This document shows positions 54,881 to 64,000 of a DNA stretch of 64,000 nt, piece by piece. The stretch lies in NCBI GenBank assembly GCA_963971405.1, contig OZ020484.1, positions 34,060,770-34,124,769 of the forward strand, written 5' to 3'. The translations under genes and the position numbers were made by a program. Source of the DNA: Psococerastis gibbosa (Eukaryota; Arthropoda; Insecta; Psocodea; Psocidae). The notes beneath the pieces are model-generated. The model was given only the letters and a program-made list of their open reading frames with translations. It was not told the origin of the DNA and searched no databases. Numbering within the stretch: position 1 is the first letter of the stretch; each line of letters opens with the position of its first letter.

Positions 54881-55460
54881 AATGAGGTATACAATTTTTC
54901 ATTCTCTTGACATTGTAGAAACATCTTTACATCATAAGACCAGTGATATCGGAATATCACACTTCTTTAGAGACATTTCGACCATTATCCGCATATTCTA
55001 CGCATTAGTTAGATCTAAAGTCGAATCTGGTAGTGTAGTCTGGGGTTCCAATTATTACTTATTACTTACAATACCGAAATCGAGACAGTGCAGAAGTGGT
55101 TTTTAAGGTATATTTACTATATAAGACAATATGGCACTTATCCTCACTATGTGCATCACCCAGTGTCCACGAATCAGTTGTTACTTGAATTCAACATGAA
55201 AACATTAGCCTCCAGGAGGAAAATTCATGAGACTGTATTTTTGGTTTTAGGTTCTATTGACTGCCCCGATTTATTATCGGGGGTACGTTTTAGAGTTAAC
55301 GCGGCAAATTCTCGCTTAAAGAATTTATTTTTGTATGACACTGACGAGCCTCAACTAGGCAAAATCCTTAGGCTATTCGACACGTTTATAGAAATTGACC
55401 CCTTTGGAACCTCTTTCAGTGTATTTAAGACAATGTTGTTAGACAGAATTGATTAAATGT
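54870..55460 (+). pseudogene. Non-LTR retrotransposon (Jockey-like) RT C-terminal relic
   Basis: First frame (to about 55,085): ALVRSKVESGSVVWGSNY, the LVRS.LEY...W motif of Jockey/R1-type ORF2. It then shifts to a frame from 55,088 to 55,456 with KWFLRYIYYIRQYGTYPHY, FNMKTLASRRKIHETVF and IDCPDLLSGVRFRVN, the usual C-terminal order. The second part is open for 122 codons and ends at TGA-free TAA near 55,456. A short 3' tail with (TTA)n follows at about 55,508. Lies directly beside the Copia relic in opposite orientation. Confidence 0.85.
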
Positions 55461-55969
55461 TAGATTGTAAGATTGTTATGTAACCTATATTGGAGCTGTC
55501 TCTTGGTTGCAATACATGCTATTATTATTATTGTTGATATGTTGTTCACAGGATTGCATAGTTTCATTTCTGCAGGATTCGTACGCATCATAAATCGTAC
55601 TGAGATACGGAAACTAAATTCAACTAGGTACATATATTGTATATACAGTATGGCTTGTTCTAGTGTACTTATTGAAACGTGAGACGTTCAAGATTTAATG
55701 GAATTTTAATGAGTCCAAGTAGTCCAAGGAATTCTTCATGACACCTTGTCCATTGTAGTCCAAATACAACATTTAAAAATTAATGATAAGATCAATTGAG
55801 TCGTCTAGTATCAAAGTCGCCATTGTAATTTTTGACCAATTTTTCAGAAACCACAAAACCTGTAAATACAGTACAAATAATACACTGCATTAAACTAAAC
55901 GGATAGTTGAGTAACTGTACTGTCTGTTTGATACTAGAAGACTCAACTAGTCAACTATATCACATGGTT
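55461..55969. other. Region between the LINE relic and the Ir25a stop
   Basis: Downstream of Ir25a on its own strand this should hold the 3' UTR. I could not choose a polyadenylation site with confidence among the AT-rich words. GGTACATATATTGTATATACAG at about 55,627 is simple AT-rich text. Confidence 0.4.
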
Positions 55970-56238
55970 CTACCAGGGGAATGCTCTCTGAACATTGGTT
56001 CTACGCATAACGTTGTCACCATACAAGTTGAGGGGGTCGAGGTATCTGTTGGAAAATCCCTCCTCCGTGCGCTGATGTCTGTTCAAGCCGCCCTCGGTGT
56101 GGTTGTTGGCGATCCCCCAGGCTGTCGCAACGGTCGACCTGGCAGCCTTGCTACGCAGATATTCGTGCCACGAATACTCCAAAGTTAATGTTGCCAATGC
56201 TCCAGCTATGCCCAGTAATATCACTATAAAAACGCCAC
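55970..56238 (-). CDS. Ir25a: Ir25a last exon: M4 and cytoplasmic tail
   Basis: 269 bp; acceptor CTTCCGCAG, stop TAG at 55,970-55,972. Encodes M4 ([20 protein letters not shown]) and about 65 tail residues rich in R, N and G, ending NVQRAFPW. The tail is less conserved in the family, so its length is not diagnostic. Confidence 0.92.
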
Positions 56239-59200
56239 CTGCGGAAGTATTAACGAAATGTTAGTTCTTAAGTGCAGCGTTGAAGGCATAATGCTGGGTT
56301 TGATCCCGGCTTGAAAATATGGATATTGTATGGAATTAGCCATACAACTAGTATAGCTTACCTGCGAGTAAGTTAGAGTATTTTTTCTATATCGTATTGC
56401 AAGGCGTCCCTGTTTTATTCTTAAGTACGAGGTGGCATTATGATCATTGTGAAATGGCGCGGAAAAAGTAAGTAAAAAGTAAGTAGTGTATACTCGTATA
56501 CTGGATGGACCATAGGTCCATAGCCAAATCAGAAAAAAGAAAATACCGGTATCTGGGGCTCTTACACTAGCACTAGTGCACATTAAATGTGAATTTGACA
56601 CGCCATATCGTCGACAAATTATTAAACACTACCTAGTACATTACAATAGGTAATATGGGAATTTAATTTCATGAGAGCTGTGGCCGAAAATTTTTCAGAA
56701 TTTTTCATTAAACTTTGCACCATTATTAGTTTCAGTTTTCATAGACTGCTCACCGATATTCTTAATGCTTATCCCGTCAATTTCTTCGTTGAGCTCTTCA
56801 CAGTGAGCTCTGGCTGTAACGTTCTTCCACCACGTGGTTTTCAGTTCAATTAGCCGTCCTTCATTTATCATTTCCTGCAATCTAAAAGTGACAAAGTTTT
56901 GAATTCGGATTAAAAAAAAAAAAAAAAAAAAACAGAATATCAGTACCCAGAGTCCCAGACCTCAATTGCAGTATAGAGTGGGTTGACCCGCCACTACAGG
57001 ATGTCGGGAGCAGTATTGTATGTATAGGGGGTGTTGCACCCTATTTAATTACAGTATGTTTCTATCCAATAAAAGAAAAAAAATGACTTTCCAGAATGGA
57101 AAAATTATACTTCTGGATGGAGGCGTAAACATTATTGCAATAGTAGGTTTTATACATTGTTATTTTTTTTTTTTCTTTTACAAAAAGGTTAATCGCATGC
57201 AAACATTTTGATGAATGTATTTCCGATTGACCTCTTCAGTCGCCTCTGTAGGTTAGTACCCGTGACGAGTTACGACACGTCTCCGATCGCATGGCTTGCC
57301 TAGACTCGCCCAAGTACAAGCAGGCTACCACCTGGTCATCGAAGTCAATGAACTGTTTGATTTTAAGATGATATAATTTCATTTTAAGCGCTGGTTAAGA
57401 GGCTCAGTGAAAGTATTTTATAGTATAGTAGGTAGGCCTAGGTATCTACTTCATTAAGTAGGGACTGGTTTGTCATGGAAGCACTACAATAGTATATTAA
57501 GTATTGTAATTTGTAACTGAGATATAGCCTAAAGGGTATTCACAATGTTGGTGTTAAATTAAATTGAAATTAAATTTGAAAATATTATGGATACCGGTAA
57601 TCCATGCCCCTTAAATACATTGCATAGGTACGTCCTAGCATTATTACTGTGTTGTTATATATTGATATGCCCGTTCCAGACTATGCAATCGTCCCATCGA
57701 TCGATTCAGGGCTTTTGGATAGGGAAAGTCGAGGCAACAGAAACTTAACGCTAGGATAATGGTTTACCATAGAACTAGCCTACTTATATTGTCTATCTCT
57801 GTACTTATAATAATTCATAAATAGGAAAGCATGTACGGGTTCACTCGTACCGGTTCTTTATGGACTGTACAATTTCAAATTTATATCAATTATAAAACTT
57901 ACACATTATTTATAGGGAGCCTGAGTGGGGAACCCTCCTGCAGAGCGACAGCATAAGGCTTGCGAGAAAATTCATCGCCAACAACTTGTAGGTCACAGCT
58001 CGTATAGTAATGATACCAGTTGTCCGTAGCATCTCCTGAAAATCAATAATCAATAGTGACTCAGTAGGAAAATTTTATATAGATGAAATGAACCAGTTGT
58101 TGTAATGCATAATTATTTATCAGATCTAATGTTGTATCTACAGTGAGCTGTAAGTGGTTTTGATTGGAATTGATTCAGTCGTCTTGGGCCGCGGAAAGAA
58201 GTTGATAACTAGAGGCGATCTTACCTTCCTGGCCTATAAGAACAAGTCAATTGCTGCTTTTACTGCAAATTTATTATAAAATCGCACCCCCATTTTCCAC
58301 ATTAAGATATCACCTACTGTATATTTTCGTAAATTATAATCTTTTATTAAGTGAATTCCACAACTTGGTCGTGTGCACAGTGCCGGTAGGGAAACATGGT
58401 TGGACTTGTCCTGGTCACCTCCGAACTAATCGTGTGACTTCACTGTGTTTCCCAAGTGGTTCGGAATCCACTATAATCAGGAAGTTCACTATCCTATGGG
58501 CTGGCGTAGGACAGTCAAGTCGGGGTCACTCTATGGGCCCAAATATGAGGCCTAAGTCGTTATTAACCCGACGAACACTACTACTACTAAGTGAATTCCA
58601 CAGTTTCCGGTCACTGTCTTACCAAAATAAGAAAACACCATGCGTACACACAGAAGAAACTGCCAGTTTTTGTTTCCTCAGTTAAAAAAAAATTGTTTAA
58701 CTCTTCTCCCTTAGAGCAACCTGAAAAGCCACGGTTCGGCTGAGGCGGCTATAATAACTCACCAAGCAACGCGAATCCTTCACTGGACGAACGGGAGTCT
58801 CTGACTCTTATCAAAGCTTCTTCAATGCTATGGGGAAGGCCGGTTTCACCCATAGCTTGCCACATTTTGGTGAACTTGTCACTGACAGGATAGTCCCAAA
58901 CAGCAAGTTTGGATCTCTCATATGGAGAAAGACTGTCGTTTAAGCTCATATCCTTCCATATCCTGGCAAGAAATATAAGAGATGCATCATACAAATTCAG
59001 ATACAAGAAAGTATTGTACAATTCTAGAAGGATATATGAAGAGGAAATATAGTTAGGTATTTGCTATTCAACCTGGGGGGGGGGGGTGACACAGTCAATT
59101 CAGAAGGTAGGCTACATAATTAACACAATAAGCTCCCCCAAGAAAGACCCCACAAATAGGATAATCTGCGCCGAAAGAGAAAAAAAGATGAGATGGTAGG

Positions 59201-62131
59201 TAGTAGAAGTTTCGATAAGTTAAGTAGGGGTGGCTTCAACATTTGTTGGATGTATTAAGGCGCCCATTCCATTGACCGGCTAGGGCTATTTCCAAAAACA
59301 GTGGCGTGGTAGAAGACATTCAAGACTTAGGTGGCGTTTCCATCGACCTCGCATTGCAGAATGCAAATGGCACTGACGGAAATTAGAATTTTTCTTTTTA
59401 TAGAAATCTATTAAAATGTTTGTACTTAACATATCCCATGACGCCATTTTTTAATTTTAGTTTGTTTGTTTGTGATTTTACTGTATGATCATTGATCAAT
59501 TTTAACTATGACATAGAGGAAAATAAACATTTCCGTCAATTCTGCAATGCGAGGTCGGTGGAAACGCCACCTAAGTCTTGAATGTCTGCTACCACGTCAC
59601 CGTTTTTGGAAATAGCCCTAGCCGGTCAATGGAATGGGCACCTAACTAATTATTTAGCAAGTTCAATACAGCGGCTTCCAACTCAAAACGTAGCCTACTA
59701 CACCAGTAGCCAAGGCCATAGCCAGGATTTGTTTCCGGGGGGGGGGGGGGGGGTTCAGAAATAACATTGGTGGATTTTATTTTTCCTCTCAAAATCCGAT
59801 TCTATCCAGTATCAAGCCATTTCATTTCGGGAGGGGGGGGGGGGGGTTTGAACCCCCCCCCCATGAACCCCCTTGGCTACGGCCTTGCCAGTAGCCTAAT
59901 TATAATAAATTATACAATCAAGTAATCAACAAGTAATCGACAAGAAAAAGTACTTCACATTATAGGCTATTTATAGAATAAAATTTGACGGTTATAATTT
60001 GACATGCAGGAGATAGGTACTCACTCGTAAAATTTATTTTCAATACTAGCCATTCTCTCGAAATATCTCATTTCGGCAGTTCCATTTATGGGAGCATATC
60101 CAATTTTATATTGCTTAGACAAATCATCAAGCGATTCAATGGGTGTATCCAGTCGAGAGACGGTCAAGAACGCGGCCAAGTTCGCGGTATATGACGCCAT
60201 TATGATAAAGCCAAACAGCCACCATGTGGCAGCAACTAAGCGACCGGATAGATTTTTTGGTGCTTCGCCACCACCCTGAAATATACGAACAAGGCATGAT
60301 CAGTGGTCTTCACTCCTTTTGTTTGCGTAAATTCCCAAAATTTCTGGGGGGGCGGGGCTTTAGGACCCCAAGACTTGGATTCATTACTCGTTCACTTCTG
60401 AAGTGAGAAAGAAGAACGGGGGGACCGAAAAAAAAAAATAGATATGTAGGCCCAAATTAGTGAGGTTTTGCGCATGCTATACCCTAGAAGAAGGGGGGCC
60501 CGGGGGCGACCCCCGGAGAAAAAATCGATAAATAGGCCCAAATTAGTCAGGTTTTTCGCATTTTCCAAGCAGTAAAGTTGTGTTTTTAACGACCAATAAA
60601 CCTATCACGGAGGGGGGCCCGGTGGTCACCCCCGTAGAAAAATGTTGAGAAAATAAGTCTGAAATATTGGGGTTTTAAGCATTTTGAGCAACATATTTTT
60701 TGTGGAAGTACTTGGTCAATATGTAGATTTTTTTATGATGTCTTGCATGTAAAATAAGCATACCAAGAATTAATTTCTCCTTCGTCATTGTGGATGCCTT
60801 GCCTTTCGCCTCCATAACGTCTTTGTCACCAGAAATCCTGGGGGGCTACGGGTGCCTCTGCGGGGGGGGGGGGCTTAGCCCCCCTCTAAGACCCCACTAT
60901 TTACGCCAATGGGTATATTAAAATGAAAATGTCATCGATATTTTTAAAACCTCATTTATTGAGAGAATTCGAGTCAACATAATCTGTATATGAAAGGAAA
61001 GGGGGGGGCTTGTTATACCCTAGAAAAGGGGGGGCCCGGGGGCGACCCCCGGAGAAAAAATCGATAAATAGGCCCAAATTAGTCAGGTTTTTCGCATTTT
61101 CCAAGCAGTAAAGTTGTGTTTTTAACTACCAATAAACCTATCACAGAGGGGGGCCCGGGGGTCTCCCCGGTAGAAAAATGTTTAGAAAATAAGTCTGAAA
61201 TATTGGGGTTTTAAGCATTTTGAGCAACATATTTTTTGTGGAAGTACTTGGTCAATATGTAGATTTTTTTATGATGTCTTGCATGTAAAATAAGCATACC
61301 AAGAATTAATTTCCCTTTCGTCATTGTGGATGCCTTGCCCTTCGCCTCCATAACGTCTTTGTCACCAGAAATCCTGGGGGGCTACGGGTGCCTCTGGGGG
61401 GGCTTAGCCCCCCTCTAAGACCCCACTACTTACGCCCTTGTTAGTGCCCTCCCCGATGCGCCAGCGCAGCCGCTGCGTAGTGGCTGTTTAATTACTCAAA
61501 GTGATTTGTTAAACTTTTATTTTGGCGGGATAGACATCCCCAAAATTTTGACGCCCCTAAAATATGCTGCACTAAGCGCGGGCGTAGTCCGCCCGTTCGG
61601 AAATACATCCTTGCGCAGTACCTCACATGAATGTTATAGAAAAATTCATACCTGTGGTGTCAGTGATGTCATACAAAACCAGAGACACTCCTTGAAATTG
61701 AAAATTCTCTTTTCCTCGTCATCTTTGTATTTTTCTTTGTTATTTTGATAACTGTATGGACTCCAACGGTCAAATACCCACATTAGCAAACTGAAATTTA
61801 TGAAAGAAACCATACATGTATGCGCATACAATATATATGTGCTTATTTCCTACGCTTGTTGCATGAAATAGCTACATACTCGTGTTCTATATTAAATATA
61901 CCTAAGTGAACTTTAAGTTATTTCGACTCACCTTGTTATGAAGTACGCCGCCAAAATGCACAGCCAAACATCAGCTTCTAAGACGGTAAGAAATTTGAAA
62001 AGGGAAGTCGCAGTTTGAGACTTCTTCATCAAGATGGAAATTCCCACTAAGTCATAGTAGGGAATTGAGAAATCAATCACCCTCTCCCGCTCAGCCATTA
62101 TGGAAATTGAAGCAATCCCTATGTCAGCGTT
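55970..62131 (-). CDS. Ir25a: Ionotropic receptor co-receptor 25a, C-terminal seven exons
   Basis: Exons in transcription order: 62131-61932, 61790-61652, 60275-60025, 58962-58763, 58035-57903, 56881-56754, 56238-55970. All six introns have GT donors and AG acceptors, phases match, and the total of 1320 nt is 440 codons including TAG. Order: end of ligand-binding S1 ([16 protein letters not shown]), M1 ([11 protein letters not shown]), pore loop ([10 protein letters not shown]), M3 with [13 protein letters not shown]2, and M4 ([17 protein letters not shown]), then a cytoplasmic tail ending in W. Ir25a is the conserved protostome co-receptor that pairs with tuning IRs in sensory dendrites to form cation channels. 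S2 keeps the Thr in INGTAEM and an Asp in LLGDATD, positions that contact ligand in glutamate receptors. The N-terminal domain and first part of S1 lie beyond the window. Confidence 0.92.
56239..56753 (-). other. Ir25a intron, no element recognised
   Basis: 515 bp. Contains a short AAGTAAGTAAAAAGTAAGTA repeat at about 56,467 and no identified transposon. A minus open frame here (56,224-56,601) has no domain. Confidence 0.5.
56754..56881 (-). CDS. Ir25a: Ir25a exon: S2 to M4 linker
   Basis: 128 bp; acceptor CACTTTTAG, donor GTGAGCAG. Encodes [20 protein letters not shown], then [16 protein letters not shown]. The TWW and DGISI.NIGG elements are typical just before M4. Confidence 0.92.
57178..57345 (-). 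mobile_element. SINE family A in an Ir25a intron
   Basis: ACAAAAAGGTTAATCGCATGC, TTGACCTCTTCAGTCGCC, ACGACACGTCTCCGATCGC and the A-box complement CTACCACCTGGTCA. Same orientation as the gene. Confidence 0.85.
57540..57870 (+). repeat. R1 right-part fragment in an Ir25a intron
   Basis: TTACCATAGAACTAGCC, GTACTTATAATAATTCATAA and GCATGTACGGGTTCACTCG with TACCGGTTCTTT follow the right part of R1 and of the 43-kb copy. Ends about 30 bp from the splice donor at 57,902. Confidence 0.65.
57903..58035 (-). CDS. Ir25a: Ir25a exon: S2 end
   Basis: 133 bp; acceptor GATTTTCAG, donor GTAAGTTTT. Encodes [19 protein letters not shown], then [18 protein letters not shown] and RLPINN. The conserved CDLQVVG and SRKPYA blocks support the call. 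Confidence 0.92.
58036..58762 (-). other. Ir25a intron, 727 bp
   Basis: AAGTGAATTCCACA occurs twice (58,350 and 58,589), marking a degenerate internal duplication. The phrase GTGCACAGTGCCGG at 58,374 resembles a hAT-type left end with no partner. The plus open frame 58,251-58,685 has no domain and is antisense to the gene. Confidence 0.45.
58763..58962 (-). CDS. Ir25a: Ir25a exon: S2 middle
   Basis: 200 bp; acceptor TTCTTGCCAG, donor GTGAGTTA. Encodes [37 protein letters not shown] and EGFALLG, closely following known Ir25a spacing. Confidence 0.95.
59259..59642. mobile_element. Composite GGCG hairpin MITE (H4), hairpin within hairpin
   Basis: TAA flanks at 59,256-59,258 and 59,643-59,645. 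Outer ends GGCGCCCATTCCATTGACC and the complement; outer arms run to GCGTGGTAGAAGACATTCAA. An inner palindrome starts at 59,330 (GGTGGCGTTTCCATCGACCT) and ends at 59,571. Between its arms lies a core with ATGTTTGTACTTAACATATC and GATCATTGATCAATTTTAAC, shared with 20.3 and 62.8 kb. Sits in an Ir25a intron. Confidence 0.88.
59711..59887. mobile_element. hAT-type mini-element, poly-G group, in Ir25a intron
   Basis: Ends CAAGGCCATAGCCA and TGGCTACGGCCTTG; exact 8-bp duplications CCAGTAGC at 59,703-59,710 and 59,888-59,895. Two G tracts and a facing C tract inside. 177 bp. Confidence 0.93.
60025..60275 (-). CDS. Ir25a: Ir25a exon: pore, M3 and start of S2
   Basis: 251 bp; acceptor TATATTTCAG, donor GTGAGTACC. 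Encodes [20 protein letters not shown], then M3 with the glutamate-receptor signature [12 protein letters not shown] and S2 start with [15 protein letters not shown] and [13 protein letters not shown]. Confidence 0.95.
60476..61436 (+). repeat. Direct duplication of about 430 bp in an Ir25a intron
   Basis: 60,476-60,905 and 61,012-61,436 are nearly identical and in the same orientation: GGGGGCCCGGGGGCGACCCC, CAGGTTTTTCGCATTTTCC, GGAAGTACTTGGTCAATATG, CCAGAAATCCTGGGGGGCTA and TAAGACCCCACTA. They are separated by about 105 bp of unrelated text. The blocks share style with the poly-G elements, so a tandem duplication of an older insertion is likely. Confidence 0.93.
61652..61790 (-). CDS. Ir25a: Ir25a exon: M1 end and pore-loop approach
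   Basis: 139 bp; acceptor AAATTTCAG, donor GTATGA. Encodes [17 protein letters not shown], a charged linker ([11 protein letters not shown]) and [13 protein letters not shown] at the pore. Ends in phase 0. The intron before it is only 141 bp. Confidence 0.93.
61932..62131 (-). CDS. Ir25a: Ir25a exon: end of S1 and start of M1
   Basis: 200 bp; acceptor AACTCAG before [18 protein letters not shown] and donor GTGAGTCG after AAYFIT. It encodes the [14 protein letters not shown] block, highly conserved in Ir25a, and most of M1. It ends two bases into a Ser codon completed by the next exon. The upstream intron is open-ended and contains the composite hairpin at 62.8 kb. Confidence 0.92.
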
Positions 62132-62790
62132 CTGAGTTTAAAGCAAAAGGCGGAAAATTAAAATTACAATACAATGACTTAAACTGTACTGTACACTAGC
62201 CCTTTACAAATATAAGGGTTTGCTGCTGATGCTACCTGGCCCACTAAACGATCAAATTCGATAAATGCGATAGAATACGATACGATAGAATACGATAAAG
62301 TAGGCGTGTAATCAGCATCAGCAATTAAGGGTTGGTTGAGGGGCTGACAGGATGATCTCGGAAAAAATACCTTATACATAAAAAATAAACCCAGCTGTTG
62401 TGAAATCCTTGTCAGAAACCAGGTGGTCGGCTAGTGTAGATGCTGTAATATCTTTGAGAAACTACTGACTTATCTAAGGTACCGTAAGGAAAAAGGCAAG
62501 GAAAATACAGTATATTGGGTTTACTCTGATCTATCTTTGAGATCTATATTTTAGCATTGGTGTTTACCCAAGTTAATTATTCCTTGAGAGTTTACACCTT
62601 ATACTTTGGCCGTATTTCTTACAATTTCCTTTCGCAATATTTTGTTATAATGGGGTAGGGGGCGCTGGAAGAGTTGTTGTCCAGGATGGTGAAATCTCAA
62701 GGTCTTTCCCTATAGTGCGAGTGCATCCGCACTTTCTATGTAAGCTACATCAACACATGCTGCTTTCTATTTATGTAAGTAATTCAGTAA
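62132..62790 (-). other. Upstream Ir25a intron (open-ended)
   Basis: Presumed intron sequence 5' of the first visible exon. Contains a GATACGATAGAATACGATA repeat at about 62,262-62,298. No further Ir25a exon recognised up to 64,000. Confidence 0.5.
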
Positions 62791-63185
62791 GGCGCGGTTT
62801 CCACCGACCTGCAAGTGCAAAATACACATACGGTGACGTGGTAGCAGATATCACTAATAAAGGCGGGGTTTCCACCGACCTCTCATTGCAGAATGCAAAT
62901 GACATTGACGGAAATTTTTGTTTTACTCTATGCCATAGTTAAAATTGATCAACGATCATAGAGTAAAATCACAAACAAACAAACTAAAATTAAAAAATGT
63001 CGACATGGAATATGTTAAGTACAAACATTTTAATAGATTACTATAAAAAGAAAAATTTAAATATCCGTCAATGTCATTTGCATTCTGCAATATGAGGTTG
63101 GTGGAAACCCCGCCTTTATTAATGATTTCTGCTACCACGTCACCGTATGTGTATTTTGCACTTGCAGGTCGGTGGAATCCGCGCC
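62791..63185. mobile_element. Composite GGCG hairpin MITE (H5), hairpin within hairpin
   Basis: TAA flanks at 62,788-62,790 and 63,186-63,188. Outer ends GGCGCGGTTTCCACCGACCT and complement, with GGTGACGTGGTAGCAGATAT in the arm. Inner palindrome 62,862-63,114 begins GGCGGGGTTTCCACCGACCT. The central core is the same as at 20.3 and 59.3 kb but in the opposite orientation. The most intact composite in the window. Confidence 0.92.
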
Positions 63186-63188
63186 TAA

Positions 63189-63552
63189 TAACTCATAATA
63201 AAGAGAAGAGTAGATACAATTAAGGGCTCGTTTGAAAACTTTCAGCAAGGAATAGGTAGGTACTATGCATTTGTAGATGCGGTACCGTCAGTATTCCTTA
63301 CCGAGACTTTACTATAGCTATGCTGGTGGGGTCAGGCTTTTAATAGAGCGGTGCCGACAAACCGGGGTAAATACTACCACGATTCTATACCTTTTCTAAA
63401 GTATTGCTGGTAAGTTCGATTAAAACCAGCTCGAAACAATACTGCTTATAGCAAATTCACTTAGCCTCAACAAAATGTCTACAGGGGCATATATCTTCTC
63501 CTTCTGGCTCTACAGCCCTTGATGACTTTTGGTCTGCTCGACAACACTCCTC
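63189..63552. other. Non-coding; LINE 3' end-like fragment at the end
   Basis: CTACAGCCCTTGATGACTTTTGG at 63,511 resembles the AGCCC...GACTTTTGGCC block of the LINE tails at 1.7 and 7.3 kb. No gene seen. Confidence 0.4.
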
Positions 63553-63560
63553 CAGTCATC

Positions 63561-63717
63561 CAAGGGCGGATCCAGAGGAAAATTTAGGGGGGGGGGTTTA
63601 CAAGTTTTTTGTAAGTTTAAAAGGTAAGTTTTTTGGTGAAAAGTTGTGTTTTATTCATTTTTTGTTACTAAATATCTTATGAATTTACTCATTTAGGGGG
63701 GGGGGGGTCCACCATTG
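63561..63717. mobile_element. hAT-type mini-element, poly-G group
   Basis: Ends CAAGGGCGGATCC and GGTCCACCATTG; exact 8-bp duplications CAGTCATC at 63,553-63,560 and 63,718-63,725. Two G tracts at 63,587-63,596 and 63,696-63,707. Confidence 0.9.
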
Positions 63718-63840
63718 CAGTCATCTCGGTTTTGTACAACGCTACACCAACTACGGTCTCCCTACTCGCGAAGGTCAATTTCCAACTCATCCTTCCATAG
63801 GCGCATATACAGCCAATTAAAATGTTGCCCAATTTGTGTT

Positions 63841-64000
63841 TGTGTATGAAAGAAAAAAGGGGTTTTTTTAGATGGTGGAAATTTTGGGCCTCATACTGAC
63901 TAAATAGACCGCCCGGAAATCGACTGACAGGAATCCACAATCCAACTGGCTTCTATCAAGGTGGCGCGGAAGAGTGCTACCACATAGCTCTGCATGCTAA
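63841..64000 (+). repeat. Repeat V, copy 2, running off the window
   Basis: Matches 53,561-53,730 through GGTGGCGCGGAAGAGTGCTA and CACATAGCTC; the right boundary lies outside. Confidence 0.8.

Noticed and set aside
56224-56601. 125-codon minus-strand frame next to the last Ir25a exon
   Set aside because: It lies in the 515-bp intron and is not in phase with the flanking exons.
58251-58685. 144-codon plus-strand open frame
   Set aside because: It lies antisense within an Ir25a intron, has no recognisable domain and contains an internal duplication.

Overview
This window is animal nuclear DNA, almost certainly arthropod. It is AT-rich, mostly non-coding, intron-bearing and packed with transposon remains. 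The only confidently identified host gene is the 3' half of the chemosensory co-receptor gene Ir25a, on the minus strand at about 55.97-62.13 kb. Seven exons with GT/AG boundaries and matching phases join into 439 codons and a stop. Ir25a is a conserved protostome ionotropic receptor, and these residues look arthropod-like. I cannot name the order or species.

Layout. 0-5.7 kb: a long dispersed repeat split by a SINE; a LINE relic; a hAT-type element carrying a decayed mariner whose transposase C-terminus is triplicated; and a 328-bp retroposon with 14-bp target duplications. 5.7-31 kb: a 14-bp minisatellite, several kinds of hairpin element, tRNA-derived SINEs, small hAT-type elements, a 2.3-copy tandem of about 485 bp, a LINE relic, and one orphan exon-like stretch with a membrane segment (24.63-24.76 kb). 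31-46 kb: two hAT-type elements flanking an older repeat, a hairpin element nested inside its own family, an inverted second copy of the first repeat, and more SINEs. 46.1-51.7 kb: a BEL/Pao LTR retrotransposon with one uninterrupted gag-pol frame but a truncated 5' LTR. 53.7-55.5 kb: a Copia-like relic (minus), cut by a SINE, next to a non-LTR relic (plus). 56-64 kb: Ir25a, its introns filled with SINEs, nested palindromes, hAT-type elements and a direct duplication.

How it fits together. The genes do not form a pathway. The window is one conserved gene plus layers of mobile DNA whose insertion order can often be read from nesting and target-site duplications. The small non-autonomous elements fall into three classes by target duplication: 8 bp with CAG/CAA ends (hAT-type), TTAA with ends starting GAGTGTAC, and TAA/TTA with GGCG ends (PIF/Harbinger-like). 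I found no CRISPR array, operon, rRNA gene or convincing functional tRNA gene. The points most worth a second look are the nested composite palindromes, the homogeneous poly-G mini-hAT group, the mariner with an in-frame triplication, and the BEL element with an intact frame but deleted leader.
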